DNA of 45,716 bases from Tychonema sp. LEGE 06208 (GCF_015207505.1 NZ_JADEWT010000048.1:1-45716); one strand, 5' to 3'; positions 8,936 through 18,175 are shown, numbered from the stretch's first letter. Notes: generated by a model from the sequence alone, not told the origin. Program-made: numbers and translations.

Positions 8936-10675
8936 TTAATTGGGAGAAGTTTGGACGGTGGGCGAAGGACTCGGTGCACTAGGATTCGGCGAGGGCTTTG
9001 GAGAAGGAGTGGATTGGTCGGATTTTTTGAGTCTGACAAAAGCGTCGTAGCGGGTGGTACGATCGCTAATGACGGCCGCTGTAACGCCGATCGACCGCGT
9101 GGCATCTATCCACATTTTTTGGGTGGGAGGAAACTCCGGTAAAGCTAGGTTTTTCGGGTTAAACGCAGCCTCGGTGTCGATGAAAAAATTGCCGTTGTTG
9201 GGCTTAAGTTGCGATCGTACAGTTTTCTGAAAAATTTCGCTGCTTAAAAGCGGACTTTTCGGCGCAGGAACGATCGCCTCAACCACGGGAGCTCCTACTG
9301 CGATAAACGCAACATTATTCATCCAGCCGCGAGTTACCGCAATCCCTCCAAACTGCGATGTCCATTTAGTCGCAGGTTGACCGCCGACTTTAATATCCTC
9401 AACTCTAAACCCTTTCATTTTCATCGTTTCATCAAGCTGTTTCAGGGATTTGTTAGCTGCGCCGCGGTTGTTTGTTTCCACCATAAATACAAATCCAGCA
9501 GCATATTTGTCTTTGGGATTTGGCGCGCTGGCAGGTATTAATGACAGAGAAAATTCTCCCCCCATCCAGTCGAGCAAATCTTTATCTAAATCCAAGCCGG
9601 TAGTGGATTTTAAACCTGTACGCAAAATTTGGGGATTAATTGGGGACAGCGGGTTAGCATCCGCTCCCAATACATAGTCTTGCCACAAACGCTGCAAGTT
9701 GCCGCCCGATACCATCATGATTGTATTGCTTGGGAGGCGGTCAACCATTTTTAAAGCGTTGTTTTCTACCACTATCTTTCTCGTGGAATCTGGTTTGAGC
9801 CAAGAGATGGATTTGAATCCAATGCCTTCTGAATCTAGTGTCGCTGTGGTGGCAAATCCCTGATTTTGTTGCAGTTTTTCCAGGTTTTCTGGCGAAATTT
9901 CGCGGGCTGAGTTGGCTGCTGTAAAGGCTGCTGCAACGGGCATATTGACGTAGAGTTGACCGAAGGCTGCTGGATCTTTTATTTGTTGGATGGCGTCTGC
10001 ATAGCCGGGGGTTTTGGCGAGGGATGGTTCGCCTTTGTAGGTGTCAATTATTCTGTCTGTAGCCGTGGGATCTGTGGTGACTGCTAGATAGTTTGTGCCG
10101 AGTACCGCAACTGAAAAACTGCGATCGGGTATACCTTGAGTTTCTGTAACTTGCACGCCTTTATAATTGCGCTCAACCATTTTTCCTTGGTTGAGGGATC
10201 TGGGTTTTGCTAATAATTCTTTGGCTTTAATCGGGTTAGCAATTGGCAAGATAATTGCGACTGACTGCTGCATTGGCTGAGGCGGGGGCGAGTTGGGTGT
10301 CCGTGGGGGGACTGGTATTGCTGTTTTGTTTCGCAGAAACGCTACCATTGCTGTGTTACCTACCCACGGTTGAATGTCTTGCGCGTAGGCGTAACCGTTG
10401 GTTGTCAGGAGGCGATCGCGCAATTCGCTTAAAAACCTTTCAAACGAAGCTTTTGACTCGGGCGTACCAAACTCTCGCAGTTTATTCCACTGCGATTCAT
10501 CCGTAGTGATCGATAGAGCCATCATCGCATCTTGCGGGACAACCGTTGCTCCCGCCGGTAAATCTTTGGCGGACCCGCGAGAAATGACGAGGTAGTACGC
10601 GAGAAAGCCTAAACCGATCAGAAGTGTAGCGGCTCCGATCGCAAACAGCAGGGAAGATTTATCTTTCTTAAACAT
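8936..10675 (-). CDS. DUF3352 domain-containing protein
   Basis: This 579-residue protein starts MFKKDKSSLLFAIG and has one membrane segment at about residues 9-32, then a large domain outside the cytoplasmic face. The opening LPAGATVVPQDAMMALSITTDESQW and later VMVSGGNLQRLWQDY fit the cyanobacterial DUF3352 family of membrane-anchored proteins of unknown function. Repeated P-x-P stretches occur near 130 (PVPPRTPNSPPPQP) and in the last 25 residues. The ATG at 10675 directly precedes a KKDK positive-inside flank, which supports the start. It looks monocistronic: its upstream spacer separates it from a gene on the same strand by about 390 bases. No catalytic motif is seen. Confidence 0.8.
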   Translation of the reverse strand: MFKKDKSSLLFAIGAATLLIGLGFLAYYLVISRGSAKDLPAGATVVPQDAMMALSITTDESQWNKLREFGTPESKASFERFLSELRDRLLTTNGYAYAQDIQPWVGNTAMVAFLRNKTAIPVPPRTPNSPPPQPMQQSVAIILPIANPIKAKELLAKPRSLNQGKMVERNYKGVQVTETQGIPDRSFSVAVLGTNYLAVTTDPTATDRIIDTYKGEPSLAKTPGYADAIQQIKDPAAFGQLYVNMPVAAAFTAANSAREISPENLEKLQQNQGFATTATLDSEGIGFKSISWLKPDSTRKIVVENNALKMVDRLPSNTIMMVSGGNLQRLWQDYVLGADANPLSPINPQILRTGLKSTTGLDLDKDLLDWMGGEFSLSLIPASAPNPKDKYAAGFVFMVETNNRGAANKSLKQLDETMKMKGFRVEDIKVGGQPATKWTSQFGGIAVTRGWMNNVAFIAVGAPVVEAIVPAPKSPLLSSEIFQKTVRSQLKPNNGNFFIDTEAAFNPKNLALPEFPPTQKMWIDATRSIGVTAAVISDRTTRYDAFVRLKKSDQSTPSPKPSPNPSAPSPSPTVQTSPN

Positions 10676-11062
10676 TATTCGTAAGGTTTGGGTGCTCGGA
10701 ACATGATAGATGATTTCCTTGCCTAATGTAGCAAATGTTGAAACAAGAAGGAAAAACAGAAACGGAAGTCGGAAGAAGCAAGAATAGCAATAGAAGCAGT
10801 AAAGCGTGAAGTCGCAAAATCTCCGAGAAAAGAAGACTTTACAAAACTTACGCGCGCCGAGGGCACAAACCGGATTTCTGCCTAAATATCTAGCGAAGAA
10901 CCGAGGATTTTTCTAAAAAACTCGGTTTGAGAGCGCAACTCCTGCTTTAGTTAAGCCGATCGACCTTGAAATTCCCTGCTAGTAAATAATAAACTTTTTG
11001 TAAGCCTTTGCTCCGACAGCCTCCGAAAAGTCAAATATAAATGGCGCAACAGATTAATTGAA
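10676..11062. other. Intergenic region upstream of the DUF3352 gene
   Basis: About 390 bases with purine-rich repeat units (about 10741-10790, AAGGAA and GGAAG) and a diverged AAACCCGGTTT-type palindrome (10863-10932, with the pieces AAACCGGATTTCTG and AAAACTCGGTTTGAG). No gene was recognised. Confidence 0.45.
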
Positions 11063-12154
11063 TCAGTTTCTCGCCTTAAAGTCTTTAAAAATCGTTTGAA
11101 ACGAGTACATCAACCGGTGGACATCGTTTGTCGCCCTCGGAAAAATGTTGAGCTCCCATTTTTTGCGCGCAGTTGTTAGTAGTTTTGCTACGGGCTGGGA
11201 GTAACTGTTAGAAATGAAATAGCTGCCGCCTTCGTAACGAATATCTGACGCTAATCCGATAAAAGCACCGGCCGTTTCTAGTTGAAGTTCCGAGGTGTAG
11301 TGTTCAGTTTTGACCGCTAAAATTACTTGCGAGTGTCGGGGTTCGCGGTTGAGCAAGCGACAGATATTCGCTTCTTTTTGGTACAAAATTAAAACGTTGC
11401 AGTTGTGCAGAACTCCGGCTCTACCTTGGACCTTTACTCCGAGGTGAATTTCTAGGGCTGGTTTGTCGGGAAATTCCACCACAGCATGAGTGTATGGATG
11501 TGCGGTGCCGTGGATTGTTCCGGCTGTTTTTCTAAAGGTTAAATATTTCGGTGTTTCGTCGTCTAAAACATTGTTGTAATAAATATTGCCGCCTTCATTA
11601 GCCACTGCTTTTAGCAGGATGGTGAATAAGTAAGCGTCAAAAATTCTTGCTTGTTCTGCTGCTCCGTTGAAATCGGGGTCGATGGAGCTTTTTAATTTGC
11701 TTTTAATGTCGGAATTGAGGGCGTAGTTGCTAGGCTCAGAGGGCAGTTTTTCGAGTAATTGCTTGAGGGCGATCGCCTGTTTGTGGCGAGGGGCTGTCAC
11801 GTTGGAGGTGAACTCGATTGTTTGGGCTGTTTCTGCACCTGAATTGGCAAAAATTATTTTTGTGCCGAGGGGAGAAGTTTCCGATTCTACTTTCAAGAAA
11901 TAAGCTATTTCGTCTTCCATTTCGGAAGTGTTCACCGTCGCTTGTCCGACAGCATCAATTAACAGCAAAAGTTGTTCTTTTGCGGTATAATCTTCTATCT
12001 TGAGCAGAGGTGTCTTTCTTTTGAGCGATCGCTCTTGAATTACTTTACCTATCTCTACAGTATCCGCTACTTGTTGAACTACCCAATCCAATTTAAACTC
12101 ATTTAGAATTGCCGCCAGTTCTTGATAGAGTTTGGCGTACTCGATGTCGTCCAT
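11063..12154 (-). CDS. Conserved protein with a restriction-endonuclease-like C-terminal half, function unknown
   Basis: The 363-residue product begins MDDIEYAKLYQEL. The first 110 residues look helical and regulatory. The second half contains IFDAYLFTILLKAV, EIHLGVKVQGRAGVLHNCNVLIL and VILAVKTEHYTSELQLETAGAFIGLA. This order resembles PD-(D/E)XK restriction-like proteins, where the same places hold H-E-x-D-V and E-C-K-Y-Y. Here the acidic positions read N-C-N and A-V-K-T-E-H, so catalytic residues appear altered. I start at the ATG at 12154 because AGAAG lies 5 bases upstream; a GTG at 12175 is possible. Its 5' end faces dapL divergently with about 135 bases between them. The fold call is inference from motif spacing alone. 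Confidence 0.6.
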   Translation of the reverse strand: MDDIEYAKLYQELAAILNEFKLDWVVQQVADTVEIGKVIQERSLKRKTPLLKIEDYTAKEQLLLLIDAVGQATVNTSEMEDEIAYFLKVESETSPLGTKIIFANSGAETAQTIEFTSNVTAPRHKQAIALKQLLEKLPSEPSNYALNSDIKSKLKSSIDPDFNGAAEQARIFDAYLFTILLKAVANEGGNIYYNNVLDDETPKYLTFRKTAGTIHGTAHPYTHAVVEFPDKPALEIHLGVKVQGRAGVLHNCNVLILYQKEANICRLLNREPRHSQVILAVKTEHYTSELQLETAGAFIGLASDIRYEGGSYFISNSYSQPVAKLLTTARKKWELNIFPRATNDVHRLMYSFQTIFKDFKARN

Positions 12155-12289
12155 AATTGCTTCTGCACTGCACACTATATCTAATTATACAAGGTGGTTG
12201 ATTTTTTTGTCAATCTGCCAACAGCCAACAGTCAACACTCAACTGCCAATTAGCAGTAAGCTATTTTACGACAAACTAGCGATCGAACT

Positions 12290-13528
12290 ATGGCAACTAT
12301 CAACGACAACTACCTCAAACTCAAAGCCGGCTACCTGTTTCCCGAAATTGGGCGCAGAGTCAAAGCCTTTGCAGATGCGAATCCCCAAGCGCCCATCATC
12401 CGGCTGGGGATTGGCGACGTGACTGAACCGCTACCGGCTGCTTGTCGCGAGGCGATGGTGGCGGCGGTAGCAGACATGGGTTCGCGGGATACCTTCAAAG
12501 GATACGGCCCGGAACAAGGTTATGAATGGCTGCGCGAGAAAATTGCCGAGCACGATTTTAAGTCGCGGGGATGCGAAATTGATGCTTCGGAAATCTTTAT
12601 TTCTGACGGTTCTAAGTGCGACTGCGGCAACATTTTGGATATTTTCGGCAGCGATAATACGATCGCAGTTACAGACCCAGTGTATCCGGTGTATGTAGAC
12701 ACAAACGTGATGGCCGGACACACGGGAGATGCGAACGACAAAGGCGAGTACGAAGGCTTTGTTTACCTGCCAATTACCGCAGAAAACAATTTTACTGCCC
12801 AAATTCCCACCGACAAAAAAGTCGATTTAATTTACCTGTGTTTCCCCAACAATCCGACGGGCGCAACTGCAACGAAGGAACACTTGCAAGCTTGGGTAAA
12901 TTATGCTAAAGCTAACGGTTCGATTATTTTCTTCGATGCGGCCTACGAAGCGTATATTACCGATCCGAGTTTACCGCATTCTATCTACGAAATAGAAGGT
13001 GCGCGCGATTGTGCGATCGAATTTCGTTCGTTCTCCAAAAATGCTGGTTTCACCGGTACTCGCTGCGCCTTTACAGTAGTACCGAAGAATTTAACAGGAA
13101 AAGCCGCAGACGGTTCCGATGTCGAAATTTGGAAGTTATGGAATCGCCGCCAATCTACTAAGTTTAACGGCGTTTCTTACATTGTCCAGCGCGGTGCAGA
13201 GGCGGTTTATTCGGAGGCTGGAAAAGCACAAATTCAGGCATTAGTCAATTTTTACATGGAAAATGCTGCAATTATCCGCGAGAAATTGACAGCGGCCGGA
13301 ATCGAGGTTTACGGTGGCGAAAATGCGCCTTACGTGTGGGTGAAAACGCCTCACGGTTTGACGAGTTGGGAGTTTTTTGATAAGTTGCTGCAAACTGTAA
13401 ATGTGGTGGGGACACCGGGTTCTGGTTTCGGCGCGGCGGGTGAGGGTTATTTCCGCATTTCGGCGTTTAACAGTCGGGAGAATGTGGAGGAAGCGATGAG
13501 ACGGATTGGGGAAGAGTTTAAGGTTTAA
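12290..13528 (+). CDS. dapL: LL-diaminopimelate aminotransferase
   Basis: DapL is a PLP enzyme that converts L-tetrahydrodipicolinate and glutamate directly to LL-diaminopimelate and 2-oxoglutarate, in one step towards lysine and peptidoglycan; it is the route used by cyanobacteria and plants. The length of 412 residues is normal for the family. Seen motifs: [12 protein letters not shown] near residue 39, [11 protein letters not shown] for substrate and cofactor binding, [10 protein letters not shown], and [15 protein letters not shown] carrying the Schiff-base lysine K250. The ATG at 12290 starts the typical [20 protein letters not shown]. There is no clear Shine-Dalgarno site; a GCGATCG HIP1-like site is just upstream. 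The spacer to the divergent neighbour carries the promoter region. Confidence 0.96.
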   Translation: MATINDNYLKLKAGYLFPEIGRRVKAFADANPQAPIIRLGIGDVTEPLPAACREAMVAAVADMGSRDTFKGYGPEQGYEWLREKIAEHDFKSRGCEIDASEIFISDGSKCDCGNILDIFGSDNTIAVTDPVYPVYVDTNVMAGHTGDANDKGEYEGFVYLPITAENNFTAQIPTDKKVDLIYLCFPNNPTGATATKEHLQAWVNYAKANGSIIFFDAAYEAYITDPSLPHSIYEIEGARDCAIEFRSFSKNAGFTGTRCAFTVVPKNLTGKAADGSDVEIWKLWNRRQSTKFNGVSYIVQRGAEAVYSEAGKAQIQALVNFYMENAAIIREKLTAAGIEVYGGENAPYVWVKTPHGLTSWEFFDKLLQTVNVVGTPGSGFGAAGEGYFRISAFNSRENVEEAMRRIGEEFKV

Positions 13529-13552
13529 TATCCTGTTCTGCTTAAACCGAAA

Positions 13553-13612
13553 AGCCGCCAGGGAATTCATTCCCTGGCTGATAGCTAAAGTCCTCGCTAT
13601 GAGGACTGAAGA
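13553..13612. terminator. Two adjacent hairpins downstream of dapL
   Basis: CCAGGGAAT and ATTCCCTGG form a near-perfect stem with a 2-base centre (about 13559-13578). AGTCCTC and GAGGACT form a second stem (about 13590-13608). They could end dapL transcription, but no U-tract follows directly. The TAAAG-hairpin layout also resembles IS200/IS605 subterminal ends, as at 226-262. Either reading is inference. Confidence 0.4.
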
Positions 13613-13683
13613 ACTCATTAGTTTTATGCAAGAGGATTTTTGATTTGAGGTAAGGGTTTCAACCGCCGTCTTATCTCATACAT

Positions 13684-13760
13684 CATATCATGCGCGATCG
13701 ATTACGATAATAAAAACGGTTCGTTGAACCAATCGCGAGATCCGTCAATCTACTGGACAC
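13684..13760. repeat. Uninterrupted copy of the repeat seen at 6955-7085
   Basis: ATATCATG, CGATCGATTA, GTTCG, GAACCAATC, GAGAT, CGTCAAT and CACGATA occur in the same order and spacing as at 6955-7085, but with the central palindrome reduced to GTTCGTTGAAC. Two AAACCCGGTTTCT palindromes follow at about 13774-13788 and 13824-13839. The rest of the 13529-13908 spacer shows no gene. Confidence 0.65.
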
Positions 13761-13908
13761 GATACCACAACCAAAGAAACCGGGTTTTTGCAGTTTTTGC
13801 TTTCTGTAACCCAATATTCTCGAAAAAACCCGGTTTCTGACCGCCCATGCTGTCGAGCCGGAAGAGCAACTTTATGTTTTAATTGTATCCATGATTGGGA
13901 ACAAAAAT

Positions 13909-15228
13909 ATGCACCTGAATAGCAACCAAATTCGTCAACAGTTTCTTGAATTTTATGCAGCTAGATCTCATCAAATCCTCCCGACTGAACCTTTTGTTGT
14001 CAAAATTCCCTATTTAAATTCAATATCGCGAACTAATTTGTGGACGTTACCATTCCACCCTATTTCCCTCGGAGAGAAATACTCGCCCGAAAATCACAGT
14101 GCGATTTTACAAAAACATATTTCTCCGAATGTCCGGGTACTCACCGAGCGCCATCCTACCTTTTTCGAGATGTTAACTCACTGGGGCGATTACTCCAAAC
14201 AACAAGCATTAATTTGGGCTTGGGAACTTTGCACGGAAATTTATCAAATTCCGCGATCGCGATTGGTGGTGAGTGTAGATGCACGCGATACTGAAACTCT
14301 GGCTATCTGGCGCGACAAAATCGGCATACCCGAACAACAAATTATTATCAGCCGCTGGAATTCGTGGCATCCCAAGCCTTCCGGTCATTGTGGGATTTCT
14401 ACTCGCATCCATTACGATTGTTATCCTGAAAGAGGCTATGAATTAGCTGCGTCGCAAGAAGATATCGAATTTCGATCTAAAAGTAAAGAAGAGTACGATC
14501 GCGAAGATTCTATCGGTCACATTCTACCAGAAGAAGATTTGCGATTTTTGAGTTTTTACCATCTGGTATCTATGGACTCAGAATCACCGCAATATGGAAA
14601 TACAAGGACTCCTCTCAAGACAAATTATATGGCTTGTGGGATGAACTTAGAACGGTTGGCGGCGATTTTGCAAGGAGGATCTAGCTTTTATCAAACCGAT
14701 TTGATATTGCCCATGATTCTAAGGACGGCTAAAGTTGCGGGTGTGGAGTACGATCGCGCTGACAATTTAACTAAAGTTTCTCTCAAACTAATAGCCGACC
14801 AAATTCGTCCTGCCGTTCATTTGACTGCCGATTATATTGTCAAACCACCGCATCACTGGCCGCAGTTTATTCATCAACTAATTCAAATGTGGTTAATGCG
14901 TGGGGTATTGTACTCCCAAATATTAGGAATTGAGGAGCCTTTTGTTGAGTTGTTAATTGACAAGATTGTAACTTGTGGAGAAGTTTTTTATCCTCACCTG
15001 CGACAGTGGCAGAAGGAGATTGTTGCTTATCTGAAACCGCAAGAGTCTTACTGTTGGAGTATGTTGGAGGACGAACGAAAAAAAGGGATTGTTAGCGGTT
15101 ACTTGTTAGATAAACTTTTCCGCACCTACCATTGCTACAGACAAGACATTGAAAAATGGGCCCAGAAAAATAGCTTAACTATTGATTGGGATGGGTACAA
15201 TCTGATGTTGGGACCGGAGATAGATTGA
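13909..15228 (+). CDS. Alanyl-tRNA synthetase catalytic-domain paralogue without editing and C-Ala domains
   Basis: About 439 residues. The N-terminus SNQIRQQFLEFYAARSHQILP, then HPTFFEMLTHWGDY (class II motif 2 region), WAWELCTEIYQIP, AIWRDKIGIP, GHCGISTRIHYD and GMNLERLAAILQGGSSFYQTD (motif 3 region) follow the order of bacterial AlaRS. Full AlaRS has about 870 residues; this protein stops after the catalytic and tRNA-binding helical parts and lacks the HxxxH editing site and the C-Ala domain. The normal GPTGPCGPCSE block is altered to PSGHCGISTR. It may be a specialised aminoacyl or amino-acid transfer enzyme, or a tRNA mischarging variant; I cannot tell. The ATG at 13909 has GGGA 8 bases upstream; an ATG at 13891 is also possible. 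A complete alaS is expected elsewhere. Confidence 0.8.
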   Translation: MHLNSNQIRQQFLEFYAARSHQILPTEPFVVKIPYLNSISRTNLWTLPFHPISLGEKYSPENHSAILQKHISPNVRVLTERHPTFFEMLTHWGDYSKQQALIWAWELCTEIYQIPRSRLVVSVDARDTETLAIWRDKIGIPEQQIIISRWNSWHPKPSGHCGISTRIHYDCYPERGYELAASQEDIEFRSKSKEEYDREDSIGHILPEEDLRFLSFYHLVSMDSESPQYGNTRTPLKTNYMACGMNLERLAAILQGGSSFYQTDLILPMILRTAKVAGVEYDRADNLTKVSLKLIADQIRPAVHLTADYIVKPPHHWPQFIHQLIQMWLMRGVLYSQILGIEEPFVELLIDKIVTCGEVFYPHLRQWQKEIVAYLKPQESYCWSMLEDERKKGIVSGYLLDKLFRTYHCYRQDIEKWAQKNSLTIDWDGYNLMLGPEID

Positions 15229-15274
15229 TAGTAGTTTATAGCAGTTATTATAAAGATCGGGTATCTATCGATAG

Positions 15275-15342
15275 CTCCCTCAATCCCTCAATCCCTCAAT
15301 CCCTCAATCCCCCAATCTAAAATCCCCCAATCTAAAATCTAA
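15275..15342. repeat. STRR array (CCCTCAAT and AATCTAAA types)
   Basis: Four to five CCCTCAAT-type 7-8-base units run into CCCCCAATCTAAAAT units and end exactly at the ATG of the short ORF at 15343. Confidence 0.8.
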
Positions 15343-15501
15343 ATGAGTCCGAATTTTCCAGAAATCGCGATCGCCCAACTGATTCCGGCTACAGTGGAAC
15401 GTGCTTGGCAGGTTGGAAATTTGCAAGCGCTAGAAGAATTTGAAAGTGCGATCCTCTCCGTTGGCGTAGCCCCCGTAGGGGCGGGCTTCGCTAACGGCTA
15501 A
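15343..15501 (+). pseudogene. Short ORF, 52 codons, probably a truncated gene start ended by an iterated repeat
   Basis: The frame reads MSPNFPEIAIAQLIPAT and continues with a plausible helical stretch (ERAWQVGNLQALEEFESAI). It then enters the sequence GTTGGCGTAGCCCCCGTAGG, an iterated palindromic repeat that often occurs in cyanobacterial intergenic DNA, and stops. The last 15 residues are therefore repeat-encoded. The first 37 residues look like real protein but I do not recognise the family. It is either a remnant of a longer gene interrupted by the repeat or chance. Confidence 0.3.
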
Positions 15502-15545
15502 ACTCGTAGGAGACGTTACGCACTTCGCACTTCCCATCCAAAAAA

Positions 15546-16691
15546 TCACACACTTACTGCAAAATTGTCAACCCCCAAAGGTCGATAAATTGTATCTCTT
15601 TGCTGATAATCCCGCCCCAAAGAACGAATCGCATTCTGCAAATCTTCCACAGACTGACAACTGCCGCCAACTGCACCAGCCATTGTAGTAATGTGCTCTT
15701 CCATCAAAGTGCCGCCGATATCGTTGCAGCCCCATTTCAGCGCTTCTGTAGCTCCATCTAAACCCAGTTTTACCCAGCTTGGCTGATGATTGGAAATCAA
15801 ATTTCCCAAAAAGATTCTAGATACAGCGGTGAGCAACAATGTATCTGCTAAAATCGGTTGGTCGCGGCCGACTCGACTCCGCAAAGGAGCCGGTGCATCC
15901 TGTCCGACAAAGGGCAGTAAAATGAATTCTGTGATGCGCGCCCCATAGTTGTTGTTAATTGCAGTTTGTTGGAGCGATCGCACTTTTTCCAAATGCAAAA
16001 CCTGCTGAGAGGTCGTCTCAATATGCCCGCAAAGCATCGTGCTAGTTGTCGGCAAACCCAGACGGTGAGCAGTTCCCACAATTTCTAACCAAGTTGCAGA
16101 ATCTAGTTTTTCCGGGCAAATTATCCTCCGCACCGCATCGTCGAGAACTTCCGCCGCAGTACCCGGCATCGAACCAACTCCCGCATCTTGCAAAGCTGAA
16201 ATTACATAGCTGAAACTCAGATTATCTTGTCGGGCAATAAATTCTATTTCTTGGGGCGAAAAAGCGTGCAAGTGCAACTGCGGAAACTTATCCTTAATAG
16301 TTTTTACCAATTGCAGATAATAAGGCAAAGATGCGCCGCCCTGTTTAGCTTGAAGATTTAAGCCGCCCTGCATACAAATTTCCGTCGCACCCCGCTGCAC
16401 TGCATCAGTTGCCTTTTCCTGAATTTGGGCTGCATCTAACCAAAAAGCGCCTTCATCTCCGTCGTCGCGGCGGAACGCACAAAAACTGCAATGCTGCTCG
16501 CAAATGTTGGTAAAATTAATATTGCGATTTATAACATAGGTGACAGTATCCCCTGATTGTCGGCGGCGCAGCAAGTCAGCGGTTGCTTGAATTTGGGCGA
16601 GATCCTCTGGATCTCTTTGCTGCAAAAGTATCAAGGCTTCGGCGGTAGAAATGTTATAACCTTGTAAAGCTCGATCTAGAATTGCATCCAC
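15546..16691 (-). CDS. cofH: F0 synthase subunit CofH (radical SAM)
   Basis: CofH joins a tyrosine-derived radical to 5-amino-6-ribitylaminouracil; CofG then closes the ring to give 7,8-didemethyl-8-hydroxy-5-deazariboflavin (F0). The 381-residue length is normal. The radical SAM cluster motif is C64-x3-C68-x2-C71 (CEQHCSFC), preceded by [33 protein letters not shown] and [12 protein letters not shown] fit the CofH family. In cyanobacteria F0 serves as the antenna chromophore of DNA photolyases rather than as a precursor of coenzyme F420. CofG is not in this window, so the partner is encoded elsewhere. The ATG at 16691 begins [15 protein letters not shown]; no strong ribosome site is seen. 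Confidence 0.94.
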   Translation of the reverse strand: MDAILDRALQGYNISTAEALILLQQRDPEDLAQIQATADLLRRRQSGDTVTYVINRNINFTNICEQHCSFCAFRRDDGDEGAFWLDAAQIQEKATDAVQRGATEICMQGGLNLQAKQGGASLPYYLQLVKTIKDKFPQLHLHAFSPQEIEFIARQDNLSFSYVISALQDAGVGSMPGTAAEVLDDAVRRIICPEKLDSATWLEIVGTAHRLGLPTTSTMLCGHIETTSQQVLHLEKVRSLQQTAINNNYGARITEFILLPFVGQDAPAPLRSRVGRDQPILADTLLLTAVSRIFLGNLISNHQPSWVKLGLDGATEALKWGCNDIGGTLMEEHITTMAGAVGGSCQSVEDLQNAIRSLGRDYQQRDTIYRPLGVDNFAVSV

Positions 16692-16830
16692 AGTTTTATT
16701 TTTGGCTCAGTTACAGAATTACTGCCTAGAATTAAGGCGTTTTTATATCTTAACAAATCGATCGTAGAGGAACGCTCTGCTAAAATCTCAACTTTTACAA
16801 AAGCATCTTTTAATTTGTGAAACTTAATTT

Positions 16831-18045
16831 ATGGGCATCAACCAAACAAATCATCTGTTACCAGTGCCTTCTGGACTTTTGCAAATTCCTGCTGTACCGA
16901 CTTTCGCTTCAACTTTTACAGACGCAAATACAGCGCCCATTTATTTTTCCCTCGTCATTCCCACCTATAACGAGTGCAAGAATGTCAAGAGTATTGTGGA
17001 ACAATTGAGCCAATTGCTTGATGGCATGATTCCCGGCAACTACGAGTTAATTGTAGTCGATGACGACAGCCCCGATCGCACCTGGGAAGTTGCCCTGTCC
17101 CTGACACCAGAATATCCGCAATTGCGCGTGATGCGCCGCTCAGACGAGCGGGGACTTTCTACCGCCGTAATTCGCGGGTGGCAAGCCTCTAGGGGCGAGG
17201 TTTTGGGGGTGATCGATGCCGACTTGCAGCATCCGCCGGAGACACTATTGCAGCTTTTAGCAGAAATTCAGCGGGGAGCCGATTTGGCCGCTGCGAGCCG
17301 CCACGTTGACGAGGGCGGGGTGAGCGACTGGAGCGTTGTCAGGCGATTGTTGTCGCGGGGAGCTCAAATAGTCGGATTGATCGTACTACCGGGAGTGGTG
17401 GGCCGAGTTTCCGATCCGATGAGCGGCTATTTTATGGTGCGCCGCAGTTGCATTGCCGAGAAAACCATGAATCCTGCCGGTTACAAAATTTTGATTGAAG
17501 TGCTTGGAAGGGGGGATATCCGCTGGATTGGAGAAGTTGGTTACGTGTTTCAGGAGCGGAAAGAAGGCGAGAGCAAAGTTACTGGGAAACAGTATATTGA
17601 GTATTTGCGGCATTTGCTCATATTGCGGTTTGCCCGCTGGCCGATGGGTAAGTTTCTGCGGTTTGGCGTGGTTGGTTTCAGTGGCGTGTTTGTGAATATG
17701 GCGGTTTTGTACGTGCTGCGTGAGATATTAAATTTGGAGCTGACTCGCAGTCTGATTCTTGCTGCTGAATTAGCAATTATCAGTAACTTTTTTTGGAATG
17801 ATTTGTGGACTTTTGGGGATATTTCTAAGCGACAGCCGGGAATGAAGCAGCGCTTGAAACGGCTGTTAAAGTTTAATACAATTTGCTTGATGGGTTTGAT
17901 TTTGAATGTGCTGCTGGTTAATGTGATGTTTAATATTTTGGGGATGAATGAATATTTGGCGACTTTAATTGCGATCGCAGTCGTGACTCTGTGGAATTTC
18001 TGGATTAATATGAAGCTGAGCTGGCGGGTTACGGAAGTTGATTAG
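16831..18045 (+). CDS. Polyprenol-phosphate glycosyltransferase (GT2, DPM1-like) fused to a GtrA membrane domain
   Basis: The 404-residue protein has a GT-A domain at about residues 37-265, with VVDDDSPD at 75-82 and DADLQHPP at 129-136 as nucleotide-sugar and metal-binding motifs. This fits dolichol/polyprenol-phosphate mannose synthase. From about 270 (MGKFLRFGVVGFSGVFVN) a GtrA domain with four membrane segments follows, which is thought to move or anchor the lipid-linked sugar. The enzyme would load mannose or glucose from a nucleotide sugar onto polyprenyl phosphate at the cytoplasmic face. A GT39-type transferase follows 150 bases downstream on the same strand and could be the user of this lipid donor. 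The ATG at 16831 has no clear Shine-Dalgarno site, and the first 35 residues are not conserved, so the start is uncertain. Confidence 0.88.
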   Translation: MGINQTNHLLPVPSGLLQIPAVPTFASTFTDANTAPIYFSLVIPTYNECKNVKSIVEQLSQLLDGMIPGNYELIVVDDDSPDRTWEVALSLTPEYPQLRVMRRSDERGLSTAVIRGWQASRGEVLGVIDADLQHPPETLLQLLAEIQRGADLAAASRHVDEGGVSDWSVVRRLLSRGAQIVGLIVLPGVVGRVSDPMSGYFMVRRSCIAEKTMNPAGYKILIEVLGRGDIRWIGEVGYVFQERKEGESKVTGKQYIEYLRHLLILRFARWPMGKFLRFGVVGFSGVFVNMAVLYVLREILNLELTRSLILAAELAIISNFFWNDLWTFGDISKRQPGMKQRLKRLLKFNTICLMGLILNVLLVNVMFNILGMNEYLATLIAIAVVTLWNFWINMKLSWRVTEVD

Positions 18046-18130
18046 AAACTGGGTAATGGGGAATTGATAATTGGCGATTCGTAATTGATAAAATGACGTT
18101 GGACGGAAAGCGAGTTATTGAGGTGCTCGC

Positions 18131-18175
18131 ACTAATGACTAATGACTAATGACTAATGACTAAGGACTAATGACT
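18131..18175. repeat. STRR array (TAATGAC heptamer)
   Basis: About six copies of TAATGAC or TAAGGAC fill most of the gap between the two glycosyltransferase genes. Confidence 0.85.

Noticed and set aside
8908..8982. 24-codon ORF (MADLFNDLRVNW) with AGGATATAAAGAG upstream
   Set aside because: Overlaps the DUF3352 C-terminus on the other strand and is too short to identify; might be the stub of a lost gene.
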